Positions 10,961-22,620 of a stretch of DNA of 64,000 nucleotides are shown here, one piece after another (the stretch's first letter is position 1; each line of letters begins with the position of its first letter). Where the stretch lies: NCBI GenBank assembly GCA_028751875.1, contig CM054153.1, positions 21,983,730 through 22,047,729 of the forward strand. The letters run 5' to 3'. Source of the DNA: Rapana venosa (Eukaryota > Mollusca > Gastropoda > Neogastropoda > Muricidae). A program made the translations under genes and the position numbers. The notes below the pieces were generated by a model, which was not told the origin of the DNA, ran no database searches, and was given only the letters and a program-made list of their open reading frames with translations.

Positions 10961-11665
10961 ATTTAACGCTGAGATTCAAGCGTGAAGACTGGAGATTTGA
11001 ATTGCACAAGAGTACCTCCTTGCAATGCCATCGGCTATCGTAAACTTTTGGCGCTTTGTCATAGGCCTCATAGGCCTATTTCTGTCGCTTTATCGTCGAT
11101 TGTCGGTCAAGGAATGAAAGATGCATCTCTTAAATATTATTCAGTGCCTCTTATTTGTCCTGATCTCAAAAAGGATTTCAATTACGGTTTTCTCACTTTC
11201 TTGTGTGTGGTCAGTTAATATCAAGAGGGGGAAAAAAGGGGTGTGGAATACTTTTTTTTGAAAATGGGTGGTGGGAGGGGGGGGGGGGAAGCTGGGAGTG
11301 AGGGTAGTCTTGTTGAAGAGACTGGAATCGGTGGTGCAATTGGCTCTGGCGCGTCACAAAAGAGTAGACAGCCTCTGTCCTAGGGAGTGATAGAAAAGGG
11401 GAACATTTCTAGCACAGAATTTCCAGAAAATGGGGGATGCTATTTTATGCTGAAAGTCACCGGCATGGGGTGGGGGGGGGGGGGTCTATTGAGTTAAAAT
11501 TTGGGTTGCAGGCCAAGTTTTTGGAAATAGACATGTAGTACGCTAGATCAGATGTGGGTGTTTTAAAGCACGTGGAATCACATTGTGTTAGTCTTATTTG
11601 TGATATGTGCACAACCGTTCTGTAGGTCCTAGACAATCACACATACACACGCGCATGCATGTGCG
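10961..11665. other. No gene; partial family G tail
   Basis: At 11385-11490, TTTCTAGCACAGAATTTCCA and following bases match the distal part of family G at 19040 and 21665. The rest is unassigned. Confidence 0.45.
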
Positions 11666-11723
11666 CACACACACGCACGCACACACGCACGCAAACACAC
11701 ACACACACAACACACACACACAC

Positions 11724-11760
<37 letters not shown>

Positions 11761-11790
11761 CACAGAGACACAGAGAGAAAGAGAGAGCTT
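11666..11790. repeat. (CA)n microsatellite
   Basis: A CA tract with GCGC interruptions followed by a short GA run. Confidence 0.9.
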
Positions 11791-12137
11791 TCATTTAAGA
11801 TGTCCTATGGTTATCCTCTCACGTGTATTGAGCGGAACAAATTAGTGATTACCAGTGTAATGACCGGAATGTATTTGTGAATAACAGAGGAAACCAAACA
11901 AATCAGAAATCAGACTGAAAGACTCCACATGATAATTGTTGTTAATATTTTAAAACTTGTCAAAAGCGCCCTATCCCCGAAACACTTTCAAGGGAAGCAA
12001 CAGCGTATATTACTTTCCATGAATAATCGTTTCCCTTGCTATGCCCGAAGGATTTTTTTTTATTTCCAAAAGACTTGTAACAGAACATGTAATTAGATCT
12101 GTTTAAATAATGTTATTCTCGGTGGTGGTGGGGGGGG
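11791..12137. other. No gene recognised
   Basis: AT-rich; nothing identified. Confidence 0.45.
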
Positions 12138-12390
12138 GGAGGGAAGGAGGGAGAGAGAGAGAGAAAGTGTGTGTGTTGTGTGTGTGTGTGTGTGTGTGTT
12201 GTGTTGTTGTGTGTGTGTGTGTTGTGTGTGTGTGTGTGTGTGCGTGCGGGGCGCGTGTGTGTGTGTGTGTGTGTGGAATCGAACCTGTTCACTCTTCATC
12301 AACTCACCAGTTAATCACTCCGAGACAGAGACAGTGTGTGCGTGCGTGTGTCTGTCTGTGTACGTGCGTGCGTGCGTGCGTGCGTGCGTT
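12138..12390. repeat. (GA)(GT)(GCGT) microsatellite cluster
   Basis: GA, GT with TTG interruptions, and a (GTGC)n run at 12360-12388. Confidence 0.88.
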
Positions 12391-12617
12391 CTGAATGAGA
12401 AAGCTTTCAAGGTGATGTTTACGATAGACGTGACTTTCTTGATGAAAGTCTGATCTGTGACTGGGGCGTGTCGCCAGAACACCACTGAAGGTACAGCACA
12501 CTTGACGTGTATGGGATATTAGTCAGTGAGGTTTGTTTTTTCTCTGATTACAAAATTGAAGAAAAATGAGCATGTTTCAAAAGAGATCAGAATAGTATAT
12601 CTCTCTTGGTGATATAT

Positions 12618-12618
<1 letters not shown>

Positions 12619-12663
<45 letters not shown>

Positions 12664-12890
12664 ACGCACACACACACACACACACACAACACAACACACA
12701 CACACACACACACACAAAAGCGCGCACGTTACTTAATATTCGAATTGTAGTTTGATTCTTGTTTGGGTTTTTGGTTGGTTTGTTTTTGTGTTTGTGGTGT
12801 TGGGGGGGGTGGGGGGGGGGTGGGGGGGGAGGTTTGTTCTGGTTTGGGTTTGGGGGGGTTTTTGTTTTTGGGGGGGGGGGGGGGGTATGC
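12619..12890. repeat. (CA)n tract and G/T homopolymer block
   Basis: CA 12619-12718, then TTTGGTT and runs of 7-16 G at 12800-12885. Confidence 0.88.
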
Positions 12891-12949
12891 TTTGTGAATT
12901 TTACTGTAGCAGGAATTGTAATCCTTTGCTTTGATTTGTTTTGGGTTGG

Positions 12950-13022
12950 GGGGGTTTTGCAAAGCATAGCCCTATATAAATTCCATGTATTATTATTATT
13001 ATCATCATTATTATTATCATTA
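12950..13022 (+). mobile_element. CR1/L2-like LINE 3'-end fragment
   Basis: GCAAAGCATAGCCCTATATA, then AATTCCATG and a (TTA)n tail, matching the 3' end of the LINE at 42.4 kb. It is truncated to little more than the tail. Confidence 0.6.
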
Positions 13023-13625
13023 ATCCAAGATGAAACGTTGTGTATGAAAAAGCGTAATTTTGAATATATAACAAACGGAATATCATGTTATACTTTCTGG
13101 CGAAGCTGTGGGATTTTGAGTTACATTCGTGATTCCTCTGTTTCATGAGTTACCTCTTGGTGATTCCGATCGTTCCTGCGTTACGTTTTACGTAATATCA
13201 TCCATATAATGTTATCGGTTAACCCCCAAACCGTGGATCTCTTTTCTCGTGGATTTTTTTTTTTTTCATCGCGCGAGGAATGATTATGCGCTCGTACCAT
13301 ACTTTTTTGGCAAAATTTTCTTGTGTCGACTCTTGTTTAAGTTGTGTTTTTTTTTTGCAGGAGGACAGAATAATATGATTATGCATGGTTTGGTCATACC
13401 GATAATATGTTTTGCGTGTGTACGTGTGTATGTGTGAATGTTTGTTTGTTTTCCTTCAGATTAACGTCACGACAAACTGAATCGTGACTGCATGGATGAG
13501 AATTTTTTAGAAATTCTCTTGCATTAAAAAAAAGACAGAAAGAAAACGGGTGTGTTCTCTTGCATTGCTTGAATGTGCTGAGTCTCGCTTGTGGCAATGT
13601 CTAAATAATCAAAAAGGGTTTTATT
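13023..13625. other. No gene recognised
   Basis: Unassigned, AT-rich with T-runs. No exon boundaries are supportable. Confidence 0.45.
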
Positions 13626-13639
13626 TGGCCTATGCCTCA

Positions 13640-14212
13640 ATTGCACACTCACAGAACCTTTACACACTGACACACTCTTAAAACTTTCACATACTGACAC
13701 ACTCATAAATCAGCTATACACTGACACTCTCATAAGCTCGCTATACACTGACACACTTATTAAAATCGCTATACAGTGACACACTTGTTAAAATCGTTAT
13801 ACACTGACACTTATTAAAATCGCTATACACTGACCCCTGTTAAAATCGCTATACACTGACCCTTATTAAGATCGCTATACCCTGACACACTTATTAAAAT
13901 CGCTATACATTGACACACTTATTAAAATCGCTATAAATTGACACACTTATTAAATCGCTATACACTGACACACTCATTAAAACCGCTACACACTGACACA
14001 CTCATTAAAACCACTATACACTGACACACTCATTAAAACCTCTATACACTGACACACTCGTAAAAATCGCTATACACTGACACATTTATAAAACCGCTAT
14101 ACACCGACACATTAAAATCGCTACACACTAACACGTAAAACTGCAATATACTGACACGTAAAACTGCAATATACTGACACTCTGCAATACACTGACACAC
14201 TCATAAAACTGC
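13640..14212. repeat. Minisatellite, ~28-bp unit, about 20 copies
   Basis: Unit consensus ATCGCTATACACTGACACAC then TTATTAAA, with variants. Units vary from 20 to 31 bp through small deletions, and the last ones shorten to AAACTGCAATATACTGACAC. It is moderately diverged, so not recently homogenised. Confidence 0.93.
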
Positions 14213-14560
14213 TGATATATTTAACCAAGGAAGTCGTCTTCCTATCAAATTTTTTTTTAATTCTCATTTCTCTGGGGGTTTTCTTTTCACAATACAAACG
14301 GTTCGTTTTACTTGAAAACTTCATCTTGAAATCTCCAATTGCCCATTCCCCGACAACAAAACCTGAAAACTCTCTTACAGTTAAGTAAAATAGTTACTGA
14401 AGCTTATGGGTATTAGCAGTAGTAAGAGAGTATCCAACTGAAAAAACTAGGGGGATAGGTTGCTGAAAGAGTTTGTGCTACTTTACATTTATATATAACT
14501 TTGGTCATAATCCGTGAGTGCATTGCATACCTTTTATCTTTGTAACCCCGCGCGCACGCG
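14213..14560. other. No gene recognised
   Basis: AT-rich, unassigned. Confidence 0.4.
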
Positions 14561-14564
14561 TGCC

Positions 14565-14735
<171 letters not shown>

Positions 14736-14759
14736 CCGTGCGCGCGCGCTCGAGTTAAT

Positions 14760-15395
14760 TGGGTGCCCCATCCTTACTCCTTTTATTTTTCAAGGCACCC
14801 GAGCTTAGCTTCAACATTCATATCCTATTACAGATGCATTGACGACGATGGTGATGATCCCATGTATATATGTATGGGGTTATATTGCTTTAACTATTTT
14901 GTGCATGTTTCTGTGTTTAAATGACCTGTTCGTACGTATGCTACTAAACCTGCGCGCGCTCCCAGTTTCCAACAGTTAGTTTACGTCGTGTATAAATCGA
15001 CACATGCACCATGTTTATGTAAAGTGATTTCACGTCTGCATTTCCTTTTGTTTGTTTGCATGCTCGTGTGTTTTGTAGGACCTTAACAATTTGTGTTTAT
15101 ATGGAGTTATTTGACAGTCTGTTTCCTAAATTTTTGTTAATTTTTTTTTTACATCTGACATAAGTCAGTGTACCTTCCACGCTGATTCAAAGTAATTGTC
15201 TATGTCTACATTTAGAACAGCATGTGCATGCTTATATTAATAGAAGTTTGGTTTGTTTTATATATCTGCTGTCAGTCTCTGCATATCAGTGCTTATGTAA
15301 AGGTTACTCTACGTGTGATGCTAGGCAGTGCATGACCCCATAACAAATCGTATGTCTAAATCATTTTGTTTCTTTCTTTCTTTTTGTTCTTTGGC
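14760..15395. other. No gene recognised
   Basis: AT-rich unassigned sequence. Confidence 0.4.
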
Positions 15396-15780
15396 AGGAT
15401 CTTCAAGGATCACCAGTGCTGAGAGATTTGAGTATGCGACCAGGGTTTTTTCCCCTTCCTTCATTAAGGTAGCCGCATTCCGACTTTGAGGACTCGGTTG
15501 GGAATTGAACCTACCAGTCTTGTCAGGACAATCGGAAGGTACTTCCCTGCTCTTTCCGATTTTCATCTGTCGTGGGTTATTTGACGTGCAGAAGTCGGTA
15601 AGCACTCGGGTCTGACTGGTTTTAGAGTCTCCGCCGAAAGACTTTTGTATTGAGTTTGATTTTTCCCGTCAAACTGGTCAAGAAAGGGCCAGGCTGGGAA
15701 TCGAACTCAGAACTGCACGGTTGGTTTGTTAGGCAGGCGAACGTCTTAAACCGTCCTGCCACCTTCGTCCTTGGTCTACA
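15396..15780 (-). mobile_element. Decayed SINE sequence with two tRNA-like heads
   Basis: Reverse complements of box-B phrases occur at 15510 (GGGAATTGAACC on plus) and 15697 (GGGAATCGAACTCAGAACTG). The first copy also carries the phrase AAGGTAGCCGCATTCCGACT, seen again at 16560 and in part near 285. Confidence 0.5.
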
Positions 15781-15986
15781 TCTGGTGAATATTGGTGCAT
15801 GCTCCCGTATTTATTTGAAGTGGTTTTATTTTGTGGTTTGGTTTGTTGGTGTTTTTTTACGTCGATGTCATTTCTATGCAGTCTTATGCTTGGAGAAGTA
15901 ATTTTGTGATATCTGCTATATTCGTCTATGCATAATATTGCAAATAATTACGAAGTTAGACCATGCCTGCTACTGTTGCATTCCAG

Positions 15987-16128
15987 GTGATAATAACACG
16001 GTCTATGAGCTTAGTGTACGTCGGATTTACCATAATCTGACGACATTCTGGGGGCCTGACAATATTCTGGGGGATTGGTTTGACTTTGACACTCACTGCC
16101 AAGGTCACAGGGAGGATGAAGGGCGGAG
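15987..16128 (+). CDS. Candidate internal exon, unknown protein
   Basis: Bounded by a good acceptor (pyrimidine-rich, TTCCAG) and a near-consensus donor (GGAG|GTAAGTAT), with an open frame throughout in phase 1 in / phase 2 out. The peptide begins GDNNTVYELSVRRIYHNLTT and contains WFDFD further on. I do not recognise the family. Its entry phase does not match the phase-0 exit of the 1280-1345 candidate, so at least one more exon would be needed between them. It could be transposon-derived or chance. Confidence 0.22.
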
Positions 16129-17090
16129 GTAAGTATCTAGCCCGCCCTCACAGAACAGACGTGTTACAGCCGAGAAGGGGGTTGTTGAGGCTCAGCTCCA
16201 CTCCCTCTTAGAGACCTTCGTCTGCCCGGGTGGGCAGACCTGTGTAGAATGAATGCTGTTGTGTGAAGAACAGCACGGGCAGGTAAGGCAACGTTGGGGG
16301 GTTTTTTGGATAAATTATTGCGTCTGCTTCTTCTGGACAAGTGATCGCCCCTGAGTGCAGAGAAGAAGGATTTGTTGTTGTTTTTTGGTCTGGGAATGTA
16401 TGTTATCTATGTTGACGTGAAGGGGAGAGGGTGTGGGGGGGGGGGTTGTTTGTTGGTTGTTTTTTTCGTTCATCGGCTAGAGCTCAGAAATTCACCAGTG
16501 GTGAGATTTTTTGCGTGGACGACCGTTGTTTTTTTTCTTTCTTTCTTCTTCTCCACCATTCAGGTAGCAGCATTCCGACTTCGGGCGGGGAGGAGTTAGT
16601 TTGATATGCTGTTGACATGATGTGAACTTATTGAGGTGAAATGTTATGGATATGTGGTATTATTCAGGGGAGGGGAGGTGTCTCGTCTTAGTATTAGTGA
16701 AGTTATTTTCGGGTTATCCGTTGTCTGTATTAATGGGGAGTTCTTGTAAGGGGTGGGAGAGGGTGTTTATTTACAAGTAACTTTGTTCGGGGGATACTAA
16801 ACCAGTCTAGCAATTTGGGTTGGGGTGAAGTTAATGCTGGGATATTTAAAGGTACTCTGAGGAAATGTAATCGGTAAGTAACATTATCCAGGGGATACTA
16901 GTCTTAGTCTTTTTGGGGTTGGTGTGAAGTTATTGTCGGGATATTTAAGGTAAAGTTGTTCTGAGACAAAGTGACCAGTAAGTATGTAGCTTTATTCAGG
17001 GGATACTTGTCTAGTGTAAAGTCATGTTTCAGAATATCTTTTGTCGACATGAATGTAAAGTTATTCTTCTATTGGTGTACATACGAGGGG
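16129..17090. repeat. Degenerate tandem repeats; no gene
   Basis: From 16660 to 17010, phrases such as GGGGATACTA, GAAGTTATT and GGGATATTTAA(A)G recur about every 100-120 bp. 16490-16590 repeats a SINE-like phrase from 15410-15490. Before that, GCCCGGGTGGGCAGACC (16226-16242) forms a small hairpin. Confidence 0.5.
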
Positions 17091-17279
17091 TGTTCATAAA
17101 ACATAAAATAAGGCTGAGACTCGCAGAAAGGAAAATAAATCCCCGAAAGTTCAGTCAGGCCATTTTTCTGGAAGAACCTTCCAATGAGCCGGCATGCAAT
17201 TGGCCATCGTCTCAAGTCAGTTCCATCTCCAAGCCCGAGACCAAGACACTTCATCAGCACTGTTTACAACCCTCCTCGA

Positions 17280-17880
17280 ACAGCATCTTAATGAGTCTGG
17301 GGAACCATTCTCCTCGTAGCTCCACCTTTTACCTTCACCTATCCTGTAGTCTTGTAGACCGTTGGGGTACCACTGAAGATTTTGCAACCAGCTTCCTCCA
17401 CTCTCCTCGCGGCCCTCAGCTTTCCGTAGCAAGTCGTTCCATTCAAGACCAGTCTGATGTTGTCTTCCCATCGTTTTCTTAGTCTGCGTCTTAGTCTTTC
17501 TTCTTGTAGTGTTCCTTGAAGGACAGTCTTGGCTAGGTCAGATGTTCTTGTGATGTGCCCCTACTACTTCAGTTTGCGTCTTTTCAATGGAGTCGGGAGC
17601 TCTTCTTATGGCGCCCGATGGCGTTTTCAATTCTGCTTTTCACTTCCTCGTTAGTAATGTGATCTCTGTATGAGATACCAAGGAGTTTGAGAAAGTATCT
17701 CATCTCCGTTGTCTGTATCCTCCTTTCAGTGTCTGCTGTCAAGGTCTACGGTTCGCATAACGTACAGAAAAATATGGACGTGACCTGAGAACGCATCAGT
17801 GGCATCTTAAAGCTGATGGCTATGCTCTTTGTCTGTAGCTGTTTCTTGGCTAAAATGATCTGAAGAACGGAATGAGGTAA
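17280..17880 (-). mobile_element. LINE C-terminal fragment (RWEDN type)
   Basis: Minus-strand frames, with several shifts and stops, give ERRIQTTEMRYFLKLLGISY, RDHITNEEVKSRIENAIG, then KRWEDNI-like and EWRKLVAKSSVVPQRS-like phrases. This is the standard C-terminal end of an animal non-LTR reverse transcriptase polyprotein. It is dead, truncated on both sides. Confidence 0.75.
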
Positions 17881-18265
17881 CAGCAGCCGTCTCTCTGTGT
17901 GTCACATGTGTCTTTGTGTGTGCGTGCGTGTCACATGTGTCATACATAGAAAGTGTATAGCTCAGTGGTGCATCTGTGTTGTCATTTGAAGCAACAGGAG
18001 TCCACGAGGACCTGTACGTTTAGCAGCCGTCATGATCGTGTTCGTTTTCATTGTTCAGTTGAGCACAGCACAGCACAGCATCAGCTACAAGCATAATGTT
18101 GCTTTGACTCCTAACTGCTGTTTTGTTTTCAAGACTTGTACGTAGGCGGTGCATGCCCATGTCAAGTTTGGGAGGCTTTTGGCAGGCTATGTTAAACAGA
18201 CTTGTCTGACACGACTGTGCGCTCTGTCGTGTCAATAGGCACAGTGGCTAGCTACGTGTCCTCAT

Positions 18266-18618
18266 GGGAACGGGATAGCCTAGTGGTTAGAACATTGCGA
18301 CCCGGGTTCGATTCCCGTTCAAGGGGATATTTTCCCCTGCAGTTAACATCAGTGCAGACTCCGCTCTCCCCAAAAGTCCTTCGGATGAGACTATAAACCC
18401 GAGGTCCCGTGTGCGAACGAACGCACGCAGAACATCTTGCGCACACGTTAAATCATGTTCCGCTGTTCGAAAGAGTAGGTCATTTGTGTGCCGGTGGGAA
18501 CAGATGACAGAATTTACAAAACTGCATACAGATGGTGACTTGATGTAAAAAATAAAAAAAATTGTAAAGCACATAAGTGTTTATTCCATTATCCTCGATA
18601 TAAAAGAATAAAATAAAT
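18266..18618 (+). mobile_element. SINE family A, full-length copy 2
   Basis: The best-preserved plus-strand copy. The head is GGGATAGCCTAGTGGTTAGA with an intact B box GGTTCGATTCC, then GTTAACATCAGTGCAGACTC, GGATGAGACTATAAACCC, CAGAACATCTTGCGCACACG and AAAACTGCATACAGATGG, with a tail TATAAAAGAATAAAATAAA. Pol III A and B boxes look intact. Confidence 0.9.
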
Positions 18619-18754
18619 TAACAGATAGTTATGGTGGTGAAAGGCACCACGATTTGTTTTCCCAAAGCTTGGAGTTGTTTTAACTTTGGCAGGAGGAGGA
18701 TGGTGGGTCTGTTCATCTGGAAACGCCCAGACTTAAAGTGCTGTTGTTTGGTTT

Positions 18755-19165
18755 CAGCGTCAAATTGATTCTGAGTTTTCTTCGTTCATCGAACACTCAG
18801 ACAGCAGCTATTGTTGTCTGTCATATGAGCGAAAACGCGTTGCGCTGCCGTTAAGCGCCTGACAAGTCGGGCCTAGCGCATCCCGACTTAAGCGTCAGAG
18901 GGAATCGTTATCTTTTAAGTCTTTCTAGAGATTTTTTTAAAAAGGGTAGGGGGCGGGAAGAAGAATGGATGAAGAAGGCAGAAAATAGACAAGGAGGTGA
19001 CGGGAAGAAAAGAAACACGGCAGAAAGAGAGGAAGAGAAAAGAAGGAATTTCTTGCACAGAATTCCTATAAGGTGGGGCTTTTTTTTTCTTATTATAGGC
19101 TTACTGTCAGGCTGGCCCACGGCATCCCCCCCCCCGGGGGGGAGGGGGGGAGAGATAGAGAGAGA
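18755..19165 (+). repeat. Dispersed repeat family G, copy 1
   Basis: AACACTCAGACAGCAGCTAT, CGAAAACGCGTTGCGCTGCC, GTTAAGCGCCTGACAAGTCG, then GAAGGCAGAAAATAGACAAG and AATTTCTTGCACAGAATTCC. The same order is found at 21395-21745, the first half at 23150-23285, the last half at 11385. The family is of unknown type, perhaps a SINE or LINE 3' region. Confidence 0.7.
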
Positions 19166-19600
19166 GAAACAGTGGTTCTTGCATGGAGCAATCATTGGGA
19201 AAGTTGTTTCAAACTTCCATACGAATCGGTCACTTTTAACCCTTTTATCGACATCATGATAAAACTACGGTCTGGAGATCACGATTCGCGTTCTCCGTGG
19301 CTTCATTTCAAACAGAGCGTGGTCAATGACTTGAAAATGATGTCAGTAAAACCATCACATATTAAAACGTTGCATTTGGGCTTTTTTTTTTTTTTAAACC
19401 GGGACAAGCTCCTCTTTGCTGGCCTAACGCCTGAAGCCAGGAATCTGAAGGAACCCTTGAACATCCCTCGTATGTGTTGTCTTGTGTTCATGTAAAGTTA
19501 TTCACGGGTTTCAGTTACCTACATTTTTTTTTGATACTGTAGGTGTTCTGGGCGCATAAGTGATGTCATGGGCATTAATGTAAATTCAGGAGAGTTCTAA
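19166..19600. other. No gene recognised
   Basis: Unassigned, with a T-run at 19382. Confidence 0.4.
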
Positions 19601-20020
19601 ATAAAGGGGGGAATCTATTCCTTGGATGTTTAGTATCCATTTTGACGGGAACTTCTAGAGATTTCGATATGTATGTTAATGGGAAGTTCTTTTGGGGATG
19701 TTTTGTATCCATATTGATGATACGCTATCCATGTTACGTATCATAGTGCAAAATCATAATGGGGGTGGTTTAGTATCCATATCAATGAGAAGCTACTCTA
19801 GGAATGTTAATCCAAGTTAACGGGATGTTTAGTATCCATGTTAAGGGGAAGAGAATTCTGGGGATTTTTTTAGTATCCATATTAATGGGAAGTTATTCCG
19901 GGGATTTTTAGTATGCCTGGGAACTTATTACAGGAGTGTGTAGTAGCCATGATTACGGGAAGTTAATTCTGGGGATTTTTAGTATCCATATTAATGGGAA
20001 CTTATTCCAGAGATGTCTAG
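19601..20020. repeat. Degenerate ~40-50-bp minisatellite
   Basis: Phrases GGGGATTTTTAGTATCCAT, ATTAATGGGAAGTTATTC and variants recur about nine times with spacing changes. It may share ancestry with the repeats at 16.66-17.01 kb (GGGGATACTA, TTAATGGGGAGTTCTTG). Confidence 0.75.
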
Positions 20021-20082
20021 AACAAACATATACGAGTAGTTATATTCTCTGTGTGCTACTGGTCATTTATTGTACGGCTACT

Positions 20083-20391
20083 TGGGGACGGGATAGCTCA
20101 GTGGTCGGAGCACTCGCTTTCCCCCAGCCAAGTTAAAGCAGCGTCGAGCGTGGTTACCAGTTGGATGGGTGACCGTTTGCGCGCCTTGGCTTCAGTACAG
20201 TTCCCCCAGTTCACCCAGCTGTAAATGGGTACCTGCCCTCTTTAGGGTCAGGGAAGGTAAAGCAGCGAGGGAGAGGAAGGAGATGGGCGCCGCCCTCAAT
20301 ATGCTGGCCCTAGAGAAGTGAGGTCTCTGACGCCTCGCTCCCCTACGACCTTAAAGGTTATGGGACTCCTTTACCTTTTTTTTTTTTTTTA
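20083..20391 (+). mobile_element. Chimeric SINE with tRNA-like head and 5S rRNA-like segment
   Basis: The head ACGGGATAGCTCAGTGGTCG is tRNA A-box-like. It is followed at 20129-20177 by AAGTTAAAGCAGCGTCGAGC, GTGGTTACCAG and TTGGATGGGTGACCG, the internal promoter core (A box, intermediate element, C box) of animal 5S rRNA. Then comes a core with CACCCAGCTGTAAATGGGTA and a T-rich end. CTACTT flanks both sides as a possible 6-bp target duplication (left copy directly adjacent). Known SINE3-type elements derive from 5S rRNA; this one carries both promoter types. Confidence 0.8.
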
Positions 20392-20746
20392 CTACTTAAT
20401 GTGGTTGTGATACGGTATTGCATCGCCCAAGTCAAGATGTGGTAAGTATGGTACGGCTAAAAAAAAAAATCTTGTAGACATGCTTGCTTCATATTTTGGA
20501 AAACCTGCTTTGCATGTATGTATTTTTATTGTTATTAATGTGTAGTTGTGATGATGGTAAGTATATTGATGGCTTATTTGTTGCTATTCTTTTTCATTGA
20601 TGTGTACCCATTCTGATGTCGACTGTATACAGCCCCTACCCTACCCTCTTTTTTTTTCCCCCAGCCAAGCCTTGGTATTTTGTAGAGTTATTCTAGAGAT
20701 GTCAGCCGTCTCCAGTCAGTAATGTTTGGACAAAAGTTTAATGCCA

Positions 20747-20810
<64 letters not shown>

Positions 20811-21311
20811 AAATAAACCATATTTTCCGGGTTCTAAGATAACGTTTTTTTTATTTAAAACCACGTCAGACGCTTATGGAGTAAACAAGGACCTATCTGT
20901 TGATTTTCCTTGGATTTTTCAAAGTTCTTTTTTTTCCCGCGAACATATTAGCCTGTTTCTGTTCATAATCTATAGATTTTTCTTGATTTATTTTTTTTCA
21001 AATTCCTTTTTTTCCGCAAACACATGAACAGCCTGCTTCTGTTCATAAGCGGTTCTAAAGCAGAGTCGCTCATCTAGTTCGTAGTATTGGCATTGGTGAT
21101 GTGTAGGTGCCTGTGTTTTGTCATTCGTGCGTTATAGACAGAACCAGGCCTATACAATTAATAGTCTTAAGATTTTTCTAGGGAATTTTTTGTTCATGTC
21201 TGTTTTCCGCAAACATAAAATTGTGAGCCGAGTTGTCTATCGCGATTTGATTTGCTAGTTAGGGGTCTTTGTGTGATCATAATAATTATGGACTGTGTGT
21301 TCGCTTTTGTA

Positions 21312-21312
<1 letters not shown>
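20392..21312. repeat. CT microsatellite and degenerate repeats; no gene
   Basis: (CT)33 at 20749-20808. From 20850 a ~110-bp degenerate repeat (TTTTCCTTGGATTTTTCAAA, then GCAAACA and AGCCTG(C/T)TTCTGTTCATA) recurs at ~20910, 21000 and 21190, and again at 21960-22040. Confidence 0.6.

Positions 21313-21342
<30 letters not shown>
21313..21342. repeat. (GT)n microsatellite
   Basis: A short pure GT tract just before family G copy 2. Confidence 0.85.
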
Positions 21343-21343
<1 letters not shown>

Positions 21344-21394
21344 TGGAAAAGTTCAGGCCAGTTGATAGGTTGGAGGGGGTTTTCCTATGGATTT

Positions 21395-21745
21395 TTAAGC
21401 CGAACTTTCAGACAGACCTACTATGTCTGCCGTATGAGAGAAAATACGTTTCGCTGCCGTTAGGCAGGTCGGCGAAGCGGGCGCGCGAGGTGCGACGGGT
21501 GGGGGGGGGGTGGGGGAGGGGGGGGTGGCTTTGTCCTGGGGGGGGGGGGGGGGGCAAAAGGGGGGCAGAAGAATGGACCAAGAAGGCAGAAAATAGACAA
21601 GGAGGAGGAGGCGACAGGAAGAACAGGAGTAAAGCGGAAAGAAAGAGAGAGGTGGATAGAAAAGAGGGAATTCCTAGCACATAATGTTCAGAAGATGGGA
21701 ATCCTATTTATACTGACAGGCCCCCTTGGAATCCCCACGGGGGAG
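21395..21745 (+). repeat. Dispersed repeat family G, copy 2
   Basis: Same order as copy 1 at 18755: ACTTTCAGACAGACCTACTA, CGCTGCCGTTAGGCAGGTCG, G-rich block, AGAAGGCAGAAAATAGACAA, GGGAATTCCTAGCACATAAT, then GGAATCCCCACGGGGGAG. Confidence 0.7.
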
Positions 21746-22150
21746 TTTTCGGCATACAGATCCGCCTAATTTAATGATAATAATAATATATGGAATATTG
21801 TTTCTGGTCATAGCAGAGTCCTGTGTCTCGTGATTACTTCTGCAAGTTTGGCATCCGTATACAGCCTTCGTCTGGTTCGTGTATTCGCATTTGCGATGTA
21901 GAATTTGTATATGGGTTTGCGCGTTTTCTTGTTTTTAGTATTACAGAAAGAACGAGGCGTATATATATTTTTTCCTTGGATTTTTTTTCCAAGTCTGTTT
22001 TCTGGCAGCAAACAGACCAGCCTGTGTCTAGTCATAGCTCGTGATCTGGGTTGAAAGTGGTATCAATTGTGCACGTTAAGGATTTCGCGTGTGCTCGTCT
22101 GGATCGCGTGTTCGCGTTTGTGATGTGATGTGATGTGAAGCGTGTGTGTG

Positions 22151-22187
<37 letters not shown>

Positions 22188-22199
22188 ATGTCTGTGTAG

Positions 22200-22305
22200 A
22201 TAGCTGCTGTAGCTCAGTGGATAAGAGCCTTTGATTTTAATCCCGTGCGTCTAAGAAATCGTGGGTTGGAATCTCCGCAGTAGTGTTGGTGAATTAAGGG
22301 TGGGG

Positions 22306-22337
<32 letters not shown>

Positions 22338-22620
22338 TGGGGGGGGGGGGGGGGGGGGGGTTTGGTTTTTTTGGTTAATCTCCTGGGTCAACTGAAAGCG
22401 CAGACTTGCCACAGCCTCAATCCCCGTCGTGTATGACATACGAATGCAGACAATCAAGTTAAAGTAAAGTCAAAGATACCGTAATTCATATCAGCGTTCG
22501 TTCTGTGGGTTGCGGAAACAAACCTAAACATACCCAGCATGCACCTAGTACCTGGAGAGGGATGGGCTCCGCCAGGTTTTCAACTTGCCCAAGAGTCGCG
22601 GCCTGGAAAAAAAAATTCAG
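22200..22620 (+). mobile_element. tRNA-like SINE with inserted poly-G and extended body
   Basis: Head TAGCTGCTGTAGCTCAGTGG and GTGGGTTGGAATCTCC, then a T/G homopolymer block (22304-22360), the GTCAACTGAAAGCGCAGACT core, and the body phrases CCGTAATTCATATCAGCGTT and GGAGAGGGATGGGCTCCGCC. The core and body recur at 48130-48480, and the last phrase inverted at 31.1, 31.7 and 36.3 kb. Confidence 0.7.

Noticed and set aside
17024..17482. 152-codon plus-strand frame as a gene
   Set aside because: Its distal half overlaps the antisense of a clear LINE C-terminal fragment; no splice or homology support.
20129..20177. 5S rRNA gene
   Set aside because: Only the internal promoter part is present, without the 5' and 3' thirds needed for the 5S stem; it sits within a SINE.
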